Source of the DNA: Flavobacterium sp. UBA7680
GTDB taxonomy: Bacteria > Bacteroidota > Bacteroidia > Flavobacteriales > Flavobacteriaceae
Length of the DNA: 64,000 nt
Reading direction: 5' to 3'
Assembly (NCBI RefSeq): GCF_002482975.1
Contig: NZ_DLHA01000050.1
Coordinates: 299,184 to 363,183, forward strand
The translations under genes were made by a program, and so were the position numbers. Below the pieces are notes generated by a model. The model was not told the DNA's origin. It saw only the letters and a list, made by a program, of their open reading frames with translations, and did no database searches. Shown here one piece after another: positions 25,239-33,649 of this stretch; the stretch's first letter is position 1, and the number at the start of each line of letters is the position of its first letter.

Positions 25239-25241
25239 TAA

Positions 25242-28028
25242 TTAAAATTTAAAATTATAAGTAATACTAGGAACTGGAATTGAGAAAATAGATGTTTTAT
25301 AACCTTTTACTTTTCCATTTTGATCAGTTACAAAATAAATAGAATATGGATTATTTCTTCCTAGAACATTGTAAATTGAAATGTTCCAGAAACTATGCGC
25401 TAACTTTTTAATTTTATGATTTCCTTCAATATTAAGACCAATGTCTAAACGGATATAATCCGGAATTCTGTAAGCATTTCTGTCGCTATACAGCGTATAT
25501 TCTGAATTTCCATATTGAAATGTTCCAATTGGGTATGTAATTGGTCTTCCTGTTTGGTATAAGAAATTTGAAGACAAACTATAACGTTTTGTAAATCTAT
25601 AATTTAAAATCGCACTTAAATCGTGAGGCTTGTCAAAATTTGCCGGGAAAAAGTTACCGTTATTTACAATTTCTGAACTAAACTGACTGTCAAGCTTTAT
25701 TAAAGTACGAGAATAAGTATAACCAATCCATCCGTTTAATCTTCCGGTTGATTTCTTCAATAACAATTCAACTCCGTAAGCTTTTCCTTCGCCCTGCAGT
25801 AATTCAGTTTCTACATTTTGATTTAGCAGAAGCTGTGCCCCAACTTTATAATCCAAAATGTTTTTAGATTTTTTGTAATATCCTTCTAAACTAATTTCAT
25901 ACTCTTCATCTTTCAGCGTTTTAAAAAGACCTAAAGAAACTTGCTGTGCAGTTTGTGGTTTTACGTTAGAATCAGATAATTTCCAGGTATCTGTTGGAGA
26001 TTGCGTTACGTTGCTTGATAAAAGGTGAACATATTGACGTGTAACATCATAACCTGCTTTAATAGAAAAATCTTCAGTAATAAAATAACGTGCTGCCAAA
26101 CGAGGCTCAAGTCCGCCATAAGTTTTTATAACTTCGTTTTTATTGTAATGCTCTGTTCCGGTTACCGTTTCGTCGCTTAAAGGCAGACCAGCTTGATAAG
26201 TATTTACATTCGCTTCTCCTAAAGATGCATAAAACGAATATCTTAAACCTAAATCAATTAAAAGCTTATCACTAAATTTATAACTATCGGCTAAATAAAT
26301 AGCAGACTCCAGCGCTCTTTCTTTCTCGAGATCAGTCGAAATTAAAGTAGCCTCAGGCTTTTTCGGATGCTGATAACCTGGTGAAATGTTGTATAATTTA
26401 CTAGCAATACCGTAAGATAAAGTATGTTTTGGATTAAGCTGATAATTCAATTTTAACTGCAATTGCGATTCGTTTACTTTGTATCCAAAATCAAATGCAT
26501 TAATATCACTTGAATCGTAATCAATATTGAATTTATATTCACTGTTTGTAAAAATTAAAGCACCTTTGCTCTTTTTACTGAAAGTATGATCCCATTTTAA
26601 AGAAGCAAGTCTGTTGCTGTATTTATAGATCGAATCTGAACTTAAACTAAAGCGATCATGGCTGTAATAAGCAGTTGCTTCAATGTTATTGTTGGCATTG
26701 ATTTGATTGTTGTACTTAAGAATTCCATCATAGAATCCGGCTTGACTATTCTTTAAATTTTCATCATCAAGAGATTTTAAAATCCAGTCTGAATAAGTTG
26801 CTCTACCTCCAAAAATAATACTTGATTTATTTTTTTCGATTGGCATGCTTAGCGTAAGGTTTGAAGTTATTGGTCCTATTGCACCTTCGCCAGAGAATTT
26901 CTCCGGATTTCCGTTTTTTGTTGTGATATCAAATACAGATGATAATCTTCCTCCAAAATCTGCCGGAATGCTTCCTTTATAAATATCTGCTTTCTTTGCT
27001 GTATAAGGGTTTATGGCCGAGAAAAAACCTAAAAAGTGCTGCGGATTATATAAAACGGCGTTGTCTAAAAGGATAAGGTTTTGGTCGTCTTTTCCACCTC
27101 GAACATTAAATCCAGCAGATCCTTCTCCGGTAGTTTTAATACCAGGGAATGTTGTAGCTACTTTTAAGATATCTCTTTCTCCCAGAATCAAAGGAACGTT
27201 TTTAATTCCTTCAATATCAATAGAAACTAATCCTGAGACGGCTGTTTCTGTTTGTTTTTGACCTTTCTTTTTAATTACAACTTCATCTAATTGATTTGAT
27301 CTTTCATTGATTCCAATATCAAATTTTCCGTCATCATAAACCATTAAAGTTCTCACAACCTCTTTATGGCTAAGGGATTTTACTTCAATAATGTTTATTC
27401 CGCGTGGAAGGATTAAACTATAATTTCCGTCAAGATCAGTAGAAGTATTGATATTTTTTCCTCTTACTTTAATGTAAATATTAGGTTCTGCTTTTCCGGT
27501 TTCGTCATTTCTTACAGTACCAGAAACGGTAAAATTTCTTTTAACAGCATCTTTATTTTCTTTTCCGATGAAAACTATTGAAGCTTTTTTAGTTACGCTG
27601 TAGCTGTTTAAAGAATCATACTGCTGATGAAATACTGGATTGTCTGAATTATCATTTCCATTATTTTGATTCGTTTCGACTGGAGCATCGCTAAAATAAT
27701 TCGACGGTAAGGTATCGTGAATTGTACTATTAAGTGTTAGGATTACTTTGTTTTTGAGAACAATATAATTCAAATCGGTTTTACTTAAAATGGAATTAAG
27801 TACTGCGTCAACAGTTGCATCAGTATAAGCTCCTGAAATTAATTCTTTGTTAGCATTAACCCAAGTTGGATCAAAATAGAATTTATAAGATGTTGCTGCT
27901 TCAATACGTTTGATTGCATTTTCTAAAGTTTCATCTTTAAAAGTAATTGAGAATTTCTCATTAGAATTTTGTGCAACAGACAACTGAAATGAGAATAAAA
28001 TAATAAAGGCGAGTAAAATTTTTTTCAT
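25242..28028 (-). CDS. Locus A: TonB-dependent receptor with STN and carboxypeptidase-like domains
   Basis: A 928-residue outer-membrane receptor. The signal peptide MKKILLAFIILFSFQLSVAQ is followed by an STN domain (about 25-100: ETLENAIKRIEAATSYKFYF), which in FecA-type receptors contacts an anti-sigma factor. A carboxypeptidase-regulatory-like beta domain (about 165-255: FTVSGTVRNDETGKAEPNIY) comes next, then the plug (about 265-385: GERDILKVATTFPGIKTTGE, GSAGFNVRGGKDDQNLILLD) and a 22-strand-type barrel ending SITYNFKF. The plug DSIYKYS and EKVSGEG regions match locus B closely. No FecI/FecR pair is next to it. It probably imports an unknown substrate, with DUF4249 lipoproteins as partners. 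A small-substrate receptor is as possible as a glycan receptor. Confidence 0.93.
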   Translation of the reverse strand: MKKILLAFIILFSFQLSVAQNSNEKFSITFKDETLENAIKRIEAATSYKFYFDPTWVNANKELISGAYTDATVDAVLNSILSKTDLNYIVLKNKVILTLNSTIHDTLPSNYFSDAPVETNQNNGNDNSDNPVFHQQYDSLNSYSVTKKASIVFIGKENKDAVKRNFTVSGTVRNDETGKAEPNIYIKVRGKNINTSTDLDGNYSLILPRGINIIEVKSLSHKEVVRTLMVYDDGKFDIGINERSNQLDEVVIKKKGQKQTETAVSGLVSIDIEGIKNVPLILGERDILKVATTFPGIKTTGEGSAGFNVRGGKDDQNLILLDNAVLYNPQHFLGFFSAINPYTAKKADIYKGSIPADFGGRLSSVFDITTKNGNPEKFSGEGAIGPITSNLTLSMPIEKNKSSIIFGGRATYSDWILKSLDDENLKNSQAGFYDGILKYNNQINANNNIEATAYYSHDRFSLSSDSIYKYSNRLASLKWDHTFSKKSKGALIFTNSEYKFNIDYDSSDINAFDFGYKVNESQLQLKLNYQLNPKHTLSYGIASKLYNISPGYQHPKKPEATLISTDLEKERALESAIYLADSYKFSDKLLIDLGLRYSFYASLGEANVNTYQAGLPLSDETVTGTEHYNKNEVIKTYGGLEPRLAARYFITEDFSIKAGYDVTRQYVHLLSSNVTQSPTDTWKLSDSNVKPQTAQQVSLGLFKTLKDEEYEISLEGYYKKSKNILDYKVGAQLLLNQNVETELLQGEGKAYGVELLLKKSTGRLNGWIGYTYSRTLIKLDSQFSSEIVNNGNFFPANFDKPHDLSAILNYRFTKRYSLSSNFLYQTGRPITYPIGTFQYGNSEYTLYSDRNAYRIPDYIRLDIGLNIEGNHKIKKLAHSFWNISIYNVLGRNNPYSIYFVTDQNGKVKGYKTSIFSIPVPSITYNFKF

Positions 28029-28032
28029 TGTC

Positions 28033-28776
28033 TTATTTGGTTTGAATTGAAAGAGAATTAGAAATGTATTTCATCAAATTTTTCATGAATTGATTTAAAT
28101 CAGATTTTTGCAGTTCTCTATTCATTAAATAAAACCCATTGATTTGTTTTTTTTGATCTGGAAACAGCTTAATAATATCGCTCTTTCCTCGTATTGAATA
28201 AATAATGTTTTTAAGATCAATAAAAAATAAATTATTTTCTTTAAAACTATAAGATATTCCATTCTCAGAAACTGTTTTTTGAATGTCTTTATGATGTTTG
28301 ATGTATAATGTAAGGGCTTCGGCAACTTTACTTTCTTCATAATAACCAGAAGTAAATTCCGGAACAGTCGGGACTTTTTTGTCTATTTTGACAAAATTTT
28401 TATCTAAAATTGAAAAAGCTTCGACTTTACTTGAGTTAAGATTTATTCCAATGTTTTCAGATTCTCCATATGGATTTAAAACTAAAATATCTCTGTAAAT
28501 ATCATATTTAAGTTTTACTTCAAAGTATTTTTGACCATCATAGTCAATTTTTCCAATTTCATATTTGTTGATTAAATATAAATGGTTGTCTCCAATAGAT
28601 CTATATGGATTAATGTGTGGTACCCCGTTGTTTAGGTCAAGATTATTTTTGCCAACTGTATTGTCAAACCAGTTGTATACATTCACATCGTTATTTGTTT
28701 GACTATGAATGCTATAAATGTTTAAGAATAATCCAAATAAAACGAGGAAAGCGGACTTTTTTTGATAATTTTTCAA
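28033..28776 (-). CDS. Locus A: secreted protein of unknown function, first gene of the operon
   Basis: A 247-residue protein with a signal peptide (MKNYQKKSAFLVLFGLFLNIYSIHSQ). The start codon is TTG (28774-28776); no in-frame ATG lies near, and the promoter at 28816-28845 fits a leader of roughly 30 bases. Recognisable features shared with the paralogue at 40836 are VKYDIYRDILVLNPYG, an FxILDKNFVKID-type segment, YYEESKVAEALTLYIKHHKD and a lysine-rich FPDQKKQINGFY. I do not recognise a named domain. Its conserved first place upstream of STN-type TBDTs suggests it is part of the same system, perhaps a periplasmic accessory factor. Confidence 0.72.
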   Translation of the reverse strand: MKNYQKKSAFLVLFGLFLNIYSIHSQTNNDVNVYNWFDNTVGKNNLDLNNGVPHINPYRSIGDNHLYLINKYEIGKIDYDGQKYFEVKLKYDIYRDILVLNPYGESENIGINLNSSKVEAFSILDKNFVKIDKKVPTVPEFTSGYYEESKVAEALTLYIKHHKDIQKTVSENGISYSFKENNLFFIDLKNIIYSIRGKSDIIKLFPDQKKQINGFYLMNRELQKSDLNQFMKNLMKYISNSLSIQTK

Positions 28777-28815
28777 AGGATTCAGTGGATTTTAGTGATT
28801 TGTTTTGGGGGTTTC

Positions 28816-28845
28816 CAAATTTATTAAAAAAAGGTTATAAACAAA
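28816..28845 (-). promoter_or_regulatory. Promoter of locus A operon
   Basis: On the minus strand TTTG (28842-28845) is followed by an 18-base spacer and TAAATTTG (28816-28823), a full match to the flavobacterial promoter. Transcription should begin near 28809, giving a short leader to the TTG start at 28776. Confidence 0.65.
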
Positions 28846-28890
28846 ACGTATATCTGTTAAAATGTGATAAAATCTTATTTTTTATACAAC

Positions 28891-28926
28891 AAAAACCCTA
28901 AATCATAATGATGATTTAGGGTTTTT
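28891..28926 (-). terminator. Strong bidirectional terminator
   Basis: A perfect 16-bp stem, AAAAACCCTAAATCAT (28891-28906) with ATGATTTAGGGTTTTT (28911-28926), loop AATG. It lies after the small membrane protein gene at 28967 and before the locus A promoter. Confidence 0.92.
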
Positions 28927-28966
28927 AACGAATAATTTGATCGAATTAGAATTGTGTATTTAAGTT

Positions 28967-29218
28967 TTAATCGTTGAAATCATCAGTGTTATCAAGGATT
29001 TCGTCGAATATTTTTTTTAATGATCTTATATAAATTGGAAACGCAATGGCCAGTAAGATATATTCTAATCTTAAAACGGTAACATCGTCTAAAATTCTAT
29101 ATAAGCAAGGAATTATTATTGCCAAGGAAACAACAACCCCAACCCATGGATTGTTTTTTATTTTTTTTATAGTTGGCAAAAGTTTCATTTCAGGTTGTCT
29201 CGTTAATGCTATCTTCAT
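28967..29218 (-). CDS. Small membrane protein, unknown function
   Basis: An 83-residue protein with two hydrophobic stretches (WVGVVVSLAIIIPCLYRILD and LEYILLAIAFPIYI) and an acidic tail (DEILDNTDDFND). It starts at ATG 29218, or at the ATG at 29188 (MKLLPTIKK), which would remove ten residues. It is isolated by terminators on both sides, so it is probably transcribed alone. No named family is recognised. The coding call rests on the frame, the membrane pattern and the terminator placed after it. Confidence 0.6.
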   Translation of the reverse strand: MKIALTRQPEMKLLPTIKKIKNNPWVGVVVSLAIIIPCLYRILDDVTVLRLEYILLAIAFPIYIRSLKKIFDEILDNTDDFND

Positions 29219-29358
29219 CTATCTCTATTTTGATTTAGGTGGGATAAAAGTAATTTTGATCTCGATCTATAAGTTTGAAAATGTCACGAAATGCTTTTTC
29301 TCTGTCATGAATACGATGAATTGTTTGTTATGTAGGATTTTTTTCTTTCGAATAAGCA

Positions 29359-29384
29359 TAAAAAAATCCTCTGTTAAGAGGATT
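29359..29384 (-). terminator. Terminator after the LytTR regulator gene
   Basis: AATCCTCT (29365-29372) pairs with AGAGGATT (29377-29384), loop GTTA. The adjacent A run (29359-29366) is a T run on the minus strand. Confidence 0.82.
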
Positions 29385-29407
29385 AGTTTTTGAATTTTAG
29401 ATCTTTA

Positions 29408-30154
29408 CTAAGATAAAATGTTCATCTTTTTTATGAAATCTTTGTAAGTATCACTCAGATTTATTTTATGATTTCCTTTTAAAATAATAAGATTATCTGC
29501 CAGAATAATTTCTTCTATTTTATCGGTATTTACAATTGTATTGCGATGTGTTTTTATAAATTTATTTTTGTCTAATAAATCACTGATTTTAGTCAATGAA
29601 ATTAGAATTACAAATTTTTCTTTCTCGGTTATAATATTGCAGTAACGTTCTTCAACTTCAATATAAAGAATGTCTTCAAGAGATACTTTTTTTAAAGAGT
29701 TTTTCTTTTTAATAAATAGAGAATCATTACTGATAACCGTATTTTGTTCTTCGCTAAAAAAGACATTTGTCTGCTCATAAAATTTCTCCACAGCCATTTC
29801 TAAGGCATACAAAATTTCAAGTTCATTAAATGGTTTCATTAAAAAACTAAAAGGTCTCGTGAGTTTTGCTCTTTCAAAAACCTGGCGATCCTGAGAGCTT
29901 GTTAAAAACACAAATGGTTTAGACGCATGCGGAATTATATTTATAGATTCTGCAAAAGTTATTCCGTCTGGTTTTCCATCCAAAAAAACATCAATTATAA
30001 TTATATCAACAGGCTTTTCATAAAAAAGTTTTAATGCTTCTGTATAATTTTTGGCAACTCCAGCAACATTATAGTTGTTGTTCTCTAGTACTTTTATAAG
30101 TTGATCACTCTGTTCTAAAATATCTTCTATAATTAAAACATTAATATTGTCCAT
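29408..30154 (-). CDS. LytTR-family response regulator
   Basis: A 248-residue response regulator. The receiver domain (about 1-125) has the acidic pocket IIED at residues 8-11, the phospho-acceptor D55 in IIIIDVFLDG, T85 in FLTSS and K107 in LMKPF. The LytTR DNA-binding domain (about 150-248) has NSLKKVSLEDILYIEVEERY, FVILISLTKISDLL and FIKTHRNTIVNTDKIEE. The gene begins one base after the stop of the histidine kinase, so the two are a cognate pair. LytTR proteins usually bind pairs of short direct repeats about two helical turns apart; one such candidate (41707-41743) lies upstream of locus B, but not upstream of locus A. That link is inference. Confidence 0.94.
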   Translation of the reverse strand: MDNINVLIIEDILEQSDQLIKVLENNNYNVAGVAKNYTEALKLFYEKPVDIIIIDVFLDGKPDGITFAESINIIPHASKPFVFLTSSQDRQVFERAKLTRPFSFLMKPFNELEILYALEMAVEKFYEQTNVFFSEEQNTVISNDSLFIKKKNSLKKVSLEDILYIEVEERYCNIITEKEKFVILISLTKISDLLDKNKFIKTHRNTIVNTDKIEEIILADNLIILKGNHKINLSDTYKDFIKKMNILS

Positions 30155-30155
30155 T

Positions 30156-31880
30156 TCATTTAGTTTTTGGGAATGTTAATATCATTTTAGTCCCTTTATT
30201 GAGTTCGCTTTCTATATCAAATGTTCCGGAATTTTTCTTTATCATTTGCTTACATAATTGTAAACCCAGACCAGTTCCTATAATTTCTGAATTGCCTTTT
30301 TTAGCTAATAATTCTCCTTCATAAAGCAATTCCTTAATAGTGTTTTCATTCATTCCAATTCCGGTATCCTGAATTATAACCTGACAAAAATCAGAATCTA
30401 TTTCATTTGCCGAAAAGGTAATTTGTCCATTTTCATTAGAAAATTTAATAGCATTGTCTAGTAAATTTCTAAATACAATTTTTAGAGAATCAAGGTCAAC
30501 AAACAGAAATATATTTTTTGAAACCGAATTTTCGAAGGTTATCGATTTATCTAATAATAAAGGCTTATAATTATATTCGATTTGCTGTATTACAGAATGT
30601 AAATGAATTGATTCTTTGTGAAAATACAATTGTTTAGTCTGCAGTAATGCCCAATGTAATAAATTGTCCAGTAAACTATAAGTACCATTAGCAATGCTGC
30701 TGTTCTGAATAATTAAGTGATTTAATTCGTCGTAGTTTTTATTTTCAAGCGTGGCAGATAATTTAGAATTACTGTTTTTTAAAGCGTTTACAGATGAGCG
30801 TAAATCATGGCTTACAATCGAAAACAGTTGGTCTTTTGTTGCATTAAGTTCATCAAGTTTGTTTTTTTGTCGCAAGATGGTTTTTCCATTTTTTACTTTT
30901 TGTGCATATAAATAAACTCCGCCAGTTAAAATTAATAAAAGGCCAATAGCAGAGAAAAATAATGTATTACGTTGTGCATTTTTTAACTCATTTTCTACTT
31001 TGAGTACTTTAATTTGTTTTTGTTTTTGTGCTACAGCGAATTTTTTTTCGTAATCTGCCAGAGCCCAAATCTTGCTTTGATTGTTCAAAGAATCTTTCCA
31101 TTGAGCAGATTCTTTTCTGTAAAACAATGCCTTCTTAAAATCGCCTTTATTTTCTTCTACAACAGACATATTTAATGAAGCTTTTCTCTTTATATCAAAA
31201 TCAATGGTTTTTTTTGATAAATCATATGCCTTTTCAAAATAAGGAATTGCTTGTTGGTCTTTATATTGAATATAGTATAAGTTCGCGATATCATTATAAA
31301 TACAAAATAAATTTACAATGTCTTTTTCTGTTTCTAGAATTTCTAAACTTTTAAAAAGATATTCTTCTGCTTTGATAAAATCACTTAGATGTAAATGGCA
31401 AATTCCTAAATTTTGATAAATAAGGCTTATTTTTAATCCTTGTTGATTTAAGGATTTAAGGCCTTCTATTTTTTTGAAATATATAATTGCTTTTTCAAAT
31501 TCTTTTAATTCTATTGAAGCATCCCCTAAGTTTTTATTGACTAATGGATAGAACGTAAATTTTTTGGAAATTAAGTTTAATTCAAATTTTGCTTCTTTGA
31601 ATAATTTTTTTTCAATAAAACTATATCCCCTAAAAAAGTGGCAATAATCTGCGACTTCTTTATTTTTATTAATATTTAATTGTTTCATAGAACTGACCAA
31701 AGTCGAGTCCCAATTTTTTTTAATAAAAAAGTTAGAAGCTTTGCTAAAATTCAACTCGTTTTTGAATTCAATCTCTTTTTTCTTTAGTGCTTCGTTTAAT
31801 TGTTTGTTTGATGATTGAGAAAACAACAAGAAAGGGGAGCAAATAATCAAGAAATTAAAAAAAAATCTAATAATAAGCAT
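30156..31880 (-). CDS. TPR-containing membrane histidine kinase
   Basis: A 574-residue sensor kinase. An N-terminal signal segment (LIIRFFFNFLIICSPFLLFSQ) and a TPR-rich periplasmic region (about 40-270, with IYQNLGICHLHLSDFIKAEEY, NDIANLYYIQYKDQQAIPYF) precede a membrane helix (about 308-327). Then come a HisKA-like segment with the phospho-accepting H358 in FSIVSHDLRSSV and an HATPase domain with NLLDNAIKFS, DTGIGM and GTGLGLQLCKQM. TPR sensors of this type are common in flavobacteria and are usually paired with a LytTR or LuxR regulator; here the partner follows after one base. The pair lies between the two paralogous TBDT loci. The stimulus is unknown. Confidence 0.93.
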   Translation of the reverse strand: MLIIRFFFNFLIICSPFLLFSQSSNKQLNEALKKKEIEFKNELNFSKASNFFIKKNWDSTLVSSMKQLNINKNKEVADYCHFFRGYSFIEKKLFKEAKFELNLISKKFTFYPLVNKNLGDASIELKEFEKAIIYFKKIEGLKSLNQQGLKISLIYQNLGICHLHLSDFIKAEEYLFKSLEILETEKDIVNLFCIYNDIANLYYIQYKDQQAIPYFEKAYDLSKKTIDFDIKRKASLNMSVVEENKGDFKKALFYRKESAQWKDSLNNQSKIWALADYEKKFAVAQKQKQIKVLKVENELKNAQRNTLFFSAIGLLLILTGGVYLYAQKVKNGKTILRQKNKLDELNATKDQLFSIVSHDLRSSVNALKNSNSKLSATLENKNYDELNHLIIQNSSIANGTYSLLDNLLHWALLQTKQLYFHKESIHLHSVIQQIEYNYKPLLLDKSITFENSVSKNIFLFVDLDSLKIVFRNLLDNAIKFSNENGQITFSANEIDSDFCQVIIQDTGIGMNENTIKELLYEGELLAKKGNSEIIGTGLGLQLCKQMIKKNSGTFDIESELNKGTKMILTFPKTK

Positions 31881-31929
31881 TACTCATTTTTTGTTTAGAA
31901 TTTAATAAGAAAATATTATGTAATAAAGA

Positions 31930-31972
31930 AACATCGTTTAATGGATAATTTATAATCTCAATAAACGATGTT
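31930..31972. repeat. Inverted repeat between the kinase gene and the 130-residue protein gene
   Basis: AACATCGTTTA (31930-31940) and TAAACGATGTT (31962-31972) form a perfect 11-bp inverted repeat with a 21-base loop. It may be a weak terminator for the gene at 31996, or an operator upstream of the kinase. The minus-strand sequence after it is T-rich but not a clean U tract. Confidence 0.5.
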
Positions 31973-31995
31973 AGTTAAATATCTATTGCGAGGGT

Positions 31996-32388
31996 TTAAC
32001 GACCTACAGATGTCTCTGTTCCTCTTGATGTTTCAGGATCAATATTTCTTAAATATGAGAATACAGTAGTAATGTTTTCAACGCTTTCAGAAGTATAATC
32101 TATTTCAACATACCATACATCATAAGTATTTGGTGTTTCTTCATCCCAATCGTAGTCAAAATAAATTTCGACAGTATTAACATGTTCTGTTAATGTTCCA
32201 ACTACAGGGTTTTGAGAATCTTTAGAATTAATGTATACAGTTGCACAGATTTTTAATGTTTTTACTCCATTATTGTCGTAAATTTTTGCCGAAGCTAAAG
32301 GAGGAACAGGAAAAGTAATGTTCACTGTGTCTGTAAAAATAAAATCTTCTGTGTTAATTCTTGTGATTTGAATGACATTAAAGTCCAT
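31996..32388 (-). CDS. Cytoplasmic-type protein of unknown function (130 residues)
   Basis: A 130-residue acidic protein, with no signal peptide or membrane segment. The alternating hydrophobic pattern (FTDTVNITFPVPPLA, LKICATVYINS, VEIYFDYDWDEE, VWYVEIDYTS) suggests a beta-sandwich fold. It starts at ATG 32388 (MDFNVIQITRIN). I do not recognise the family. It sits between the HTH regulator and the kinase on the same strand, with about 195 bases before it and about 115 after it, so it is probably its own unit. Its function cannot be read from the sequence. Confidence 0.65.
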   Translation of the reverse strand: MDFNVIQITRINTEDFIFTDTVNITFPVPPLASAKIYDNNGVKTLKICATVYINSKDSQNPVVGTLTEHVNTVEIYFDYDWDEETPNTYDVWYVEIDYTSESVENITTVFSYLRNIDPETSRGTETSVGR

Positions 32389-32583
32389 AATAAGGTTTTT
32401 AGGGTTAATAGTTTTATTTTTGGTGGGTTAAAGATATTTTATTTCTTTAAGAAAATATAAGCATTGTCGTGTTTTTTTTGTTAAATTATTTGTTTATTGC
32501 CGTTCATCGATAATAAACATAATAATTTGCTTTACAAAAGAGAAAATACAGGTTGAAAGAAATGAATTTTATGACTTATTATT

Positions 32584-33546
32584 TTAGAAAAGTAAATCAA
32601 CTTGTGAATTAATTTTTTCCAGATAATAATCTATTTTTCGAATGGCGCGATTAAAGAAAAGATTTTGCTCCTTAATTCCAGACTGCCCTAAAGCTATTGA
32701 GTTACTAATTTGTTGTTTAAAAAACTGATGCACATTTTTACAGCTGTCTTCATTGTCTGTAATAAAATAACCTAAGAGCGTGTAAGGAACAAACATAGTT
32801 AGTTTTTCTTCGGTTTCTATAAGCATGTTATTATTTAATAATATCAGTTCATTATAATAAAGAGCAAAGTTGTTATTACCATCATTACATTTTGCTTGTA
32901 TTAAACTTATAATTCTCTTTAAGTCCTTACAAAGTGCATTAGCATTTTTTAAATTTAACAATCCGGCTTCATAAAAATAGAGAATCTGCTGTAAACTGCT
33001 GTTTATAGTGGTGTCGTTCCAAATTTCATTTACGGTAGTGTTTTCATATGCTTTTTTTAAGGTTTGCATATATTCAGTAAAAGATTCCTCAATTACAAAA
33101 TTTTCAAAAGACACTTTTTTTTGATTTGTATTTAAAAGATTCAGCCAGACAAAAGCCTTGAATTTTGACAAAATTGTTCCGTCCATAAAATAGAATAACG
33201 GAATATCTTTGGCCGAATAATAAAGTTTTGTTTTGGGATTCTTTGTAAGTATTTCAACCTGTTGAGCAGATGCTTTAAAATATTGAAGCATATCTTTTAA
33301 CGATTCAATCTCAATTGTTTTTTCTACAATGACTTTTTCTTTTTGTGAAAATAAATTATCCAGTGAAATATTAAAATGATTCGCCAATTTGATGGTTTCA
33401 TCAATAGAAAATTTACTCTTTTGAGATATCCTTCGATGAGATGCATCATAACTGATTTCCAGAATAGAAGCGATTTCATCTATCAAAGAATTGGACTTGG
33501 AAATTTTACTTCTAATAGCTTTTAAAAATGATTCCTGGTGTTTCAT
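32584..33546 (-). CDS. HTH transcriptional regulator with long C-terminal domain
   Basis: A 320-residue protein with an N-terminal XRE/BetR-like helix-turn-helix (about residues 15-70: SLIDEIASILEISYDASHRR, ISQKSKFSIDETIKLANHFN), followed by a helical region of about 240 residues that may hold a ligand or partner. The C-terminal part has no named motif I can assign; LWNDT-type segments (NEIWNDTTINSSLQQILYFY) are typical of a Bacteroidota group of such regulators. It is divergent from the gene at 33650, with a palindrome-rich spacer between (33554-33611). That suggests control of itself and the divergent surface-repeat-like gene; this is inference. Confidence 0.8.
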   Translation of the reverse strand: MKHQESFLKAIRSKISKSNSLIDEIASILEISYDASHRRISQKSKFSIDETIKLANHFNISLDNLFSQKEKVIVEKTIEIESLKDMLQYFKASAQQVEILTKNPKTKLYYSAKDIPLFYFMDGTILSKFKAFVWLNLLNTNQKKVSFENFVIEESFTEYMQTLKKAYENTTVNEIWNDTTINSSLQQILYFYEAGLLNLKNANALCKDLKRIISLIQAKCNDGNNNFALYYNELILLNNNMLIETEEKLTMFVPYTLLGYFITDNEDSCKNVHQFFKQQISNSIALGQSGIKEQNLFFNRAIRKIDYYLEKINSQVDLLF

Positions 33547-33553
33547 AATTTGC

Positions 33554-33611
33554 GATAATCACAAATATAATAAAATACTTTATTGTTTTACGCAAATATA
33601 TATGTGATAAA
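33554..33611. promoter_or_regulatory. Divergent regulatory region with inverted repeats
   Basis: Between the HTH regulator (minus) and the gene at 33650 (plus) lie ATAATCACAAATAT (33554-33567) and its imperfect inverse ATATATGTGATAAAT (33597-33611). Between them is a near-palindrome AATAAAATACTTTATT. A minus-strand -7-like TATATTTG (33593-33600) and a plus-strand TAGGTTTG (33617-33624) flank or overlap the arms. No good -33 box is seen for either, so the exact promoters are uncertain. Confidence 0.4.
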
Positions 33612-33649
33612 TGCAATAGGTTTGTCCTGTAATTTTAAAAAGAAACAGT

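Noticed and set aside
28777..28966. Shared LytTR operator upstream of both TBDT loci
   Set aside because: The 16-bp repeats at 41707-41743 have no counterpart upstream of locus A.
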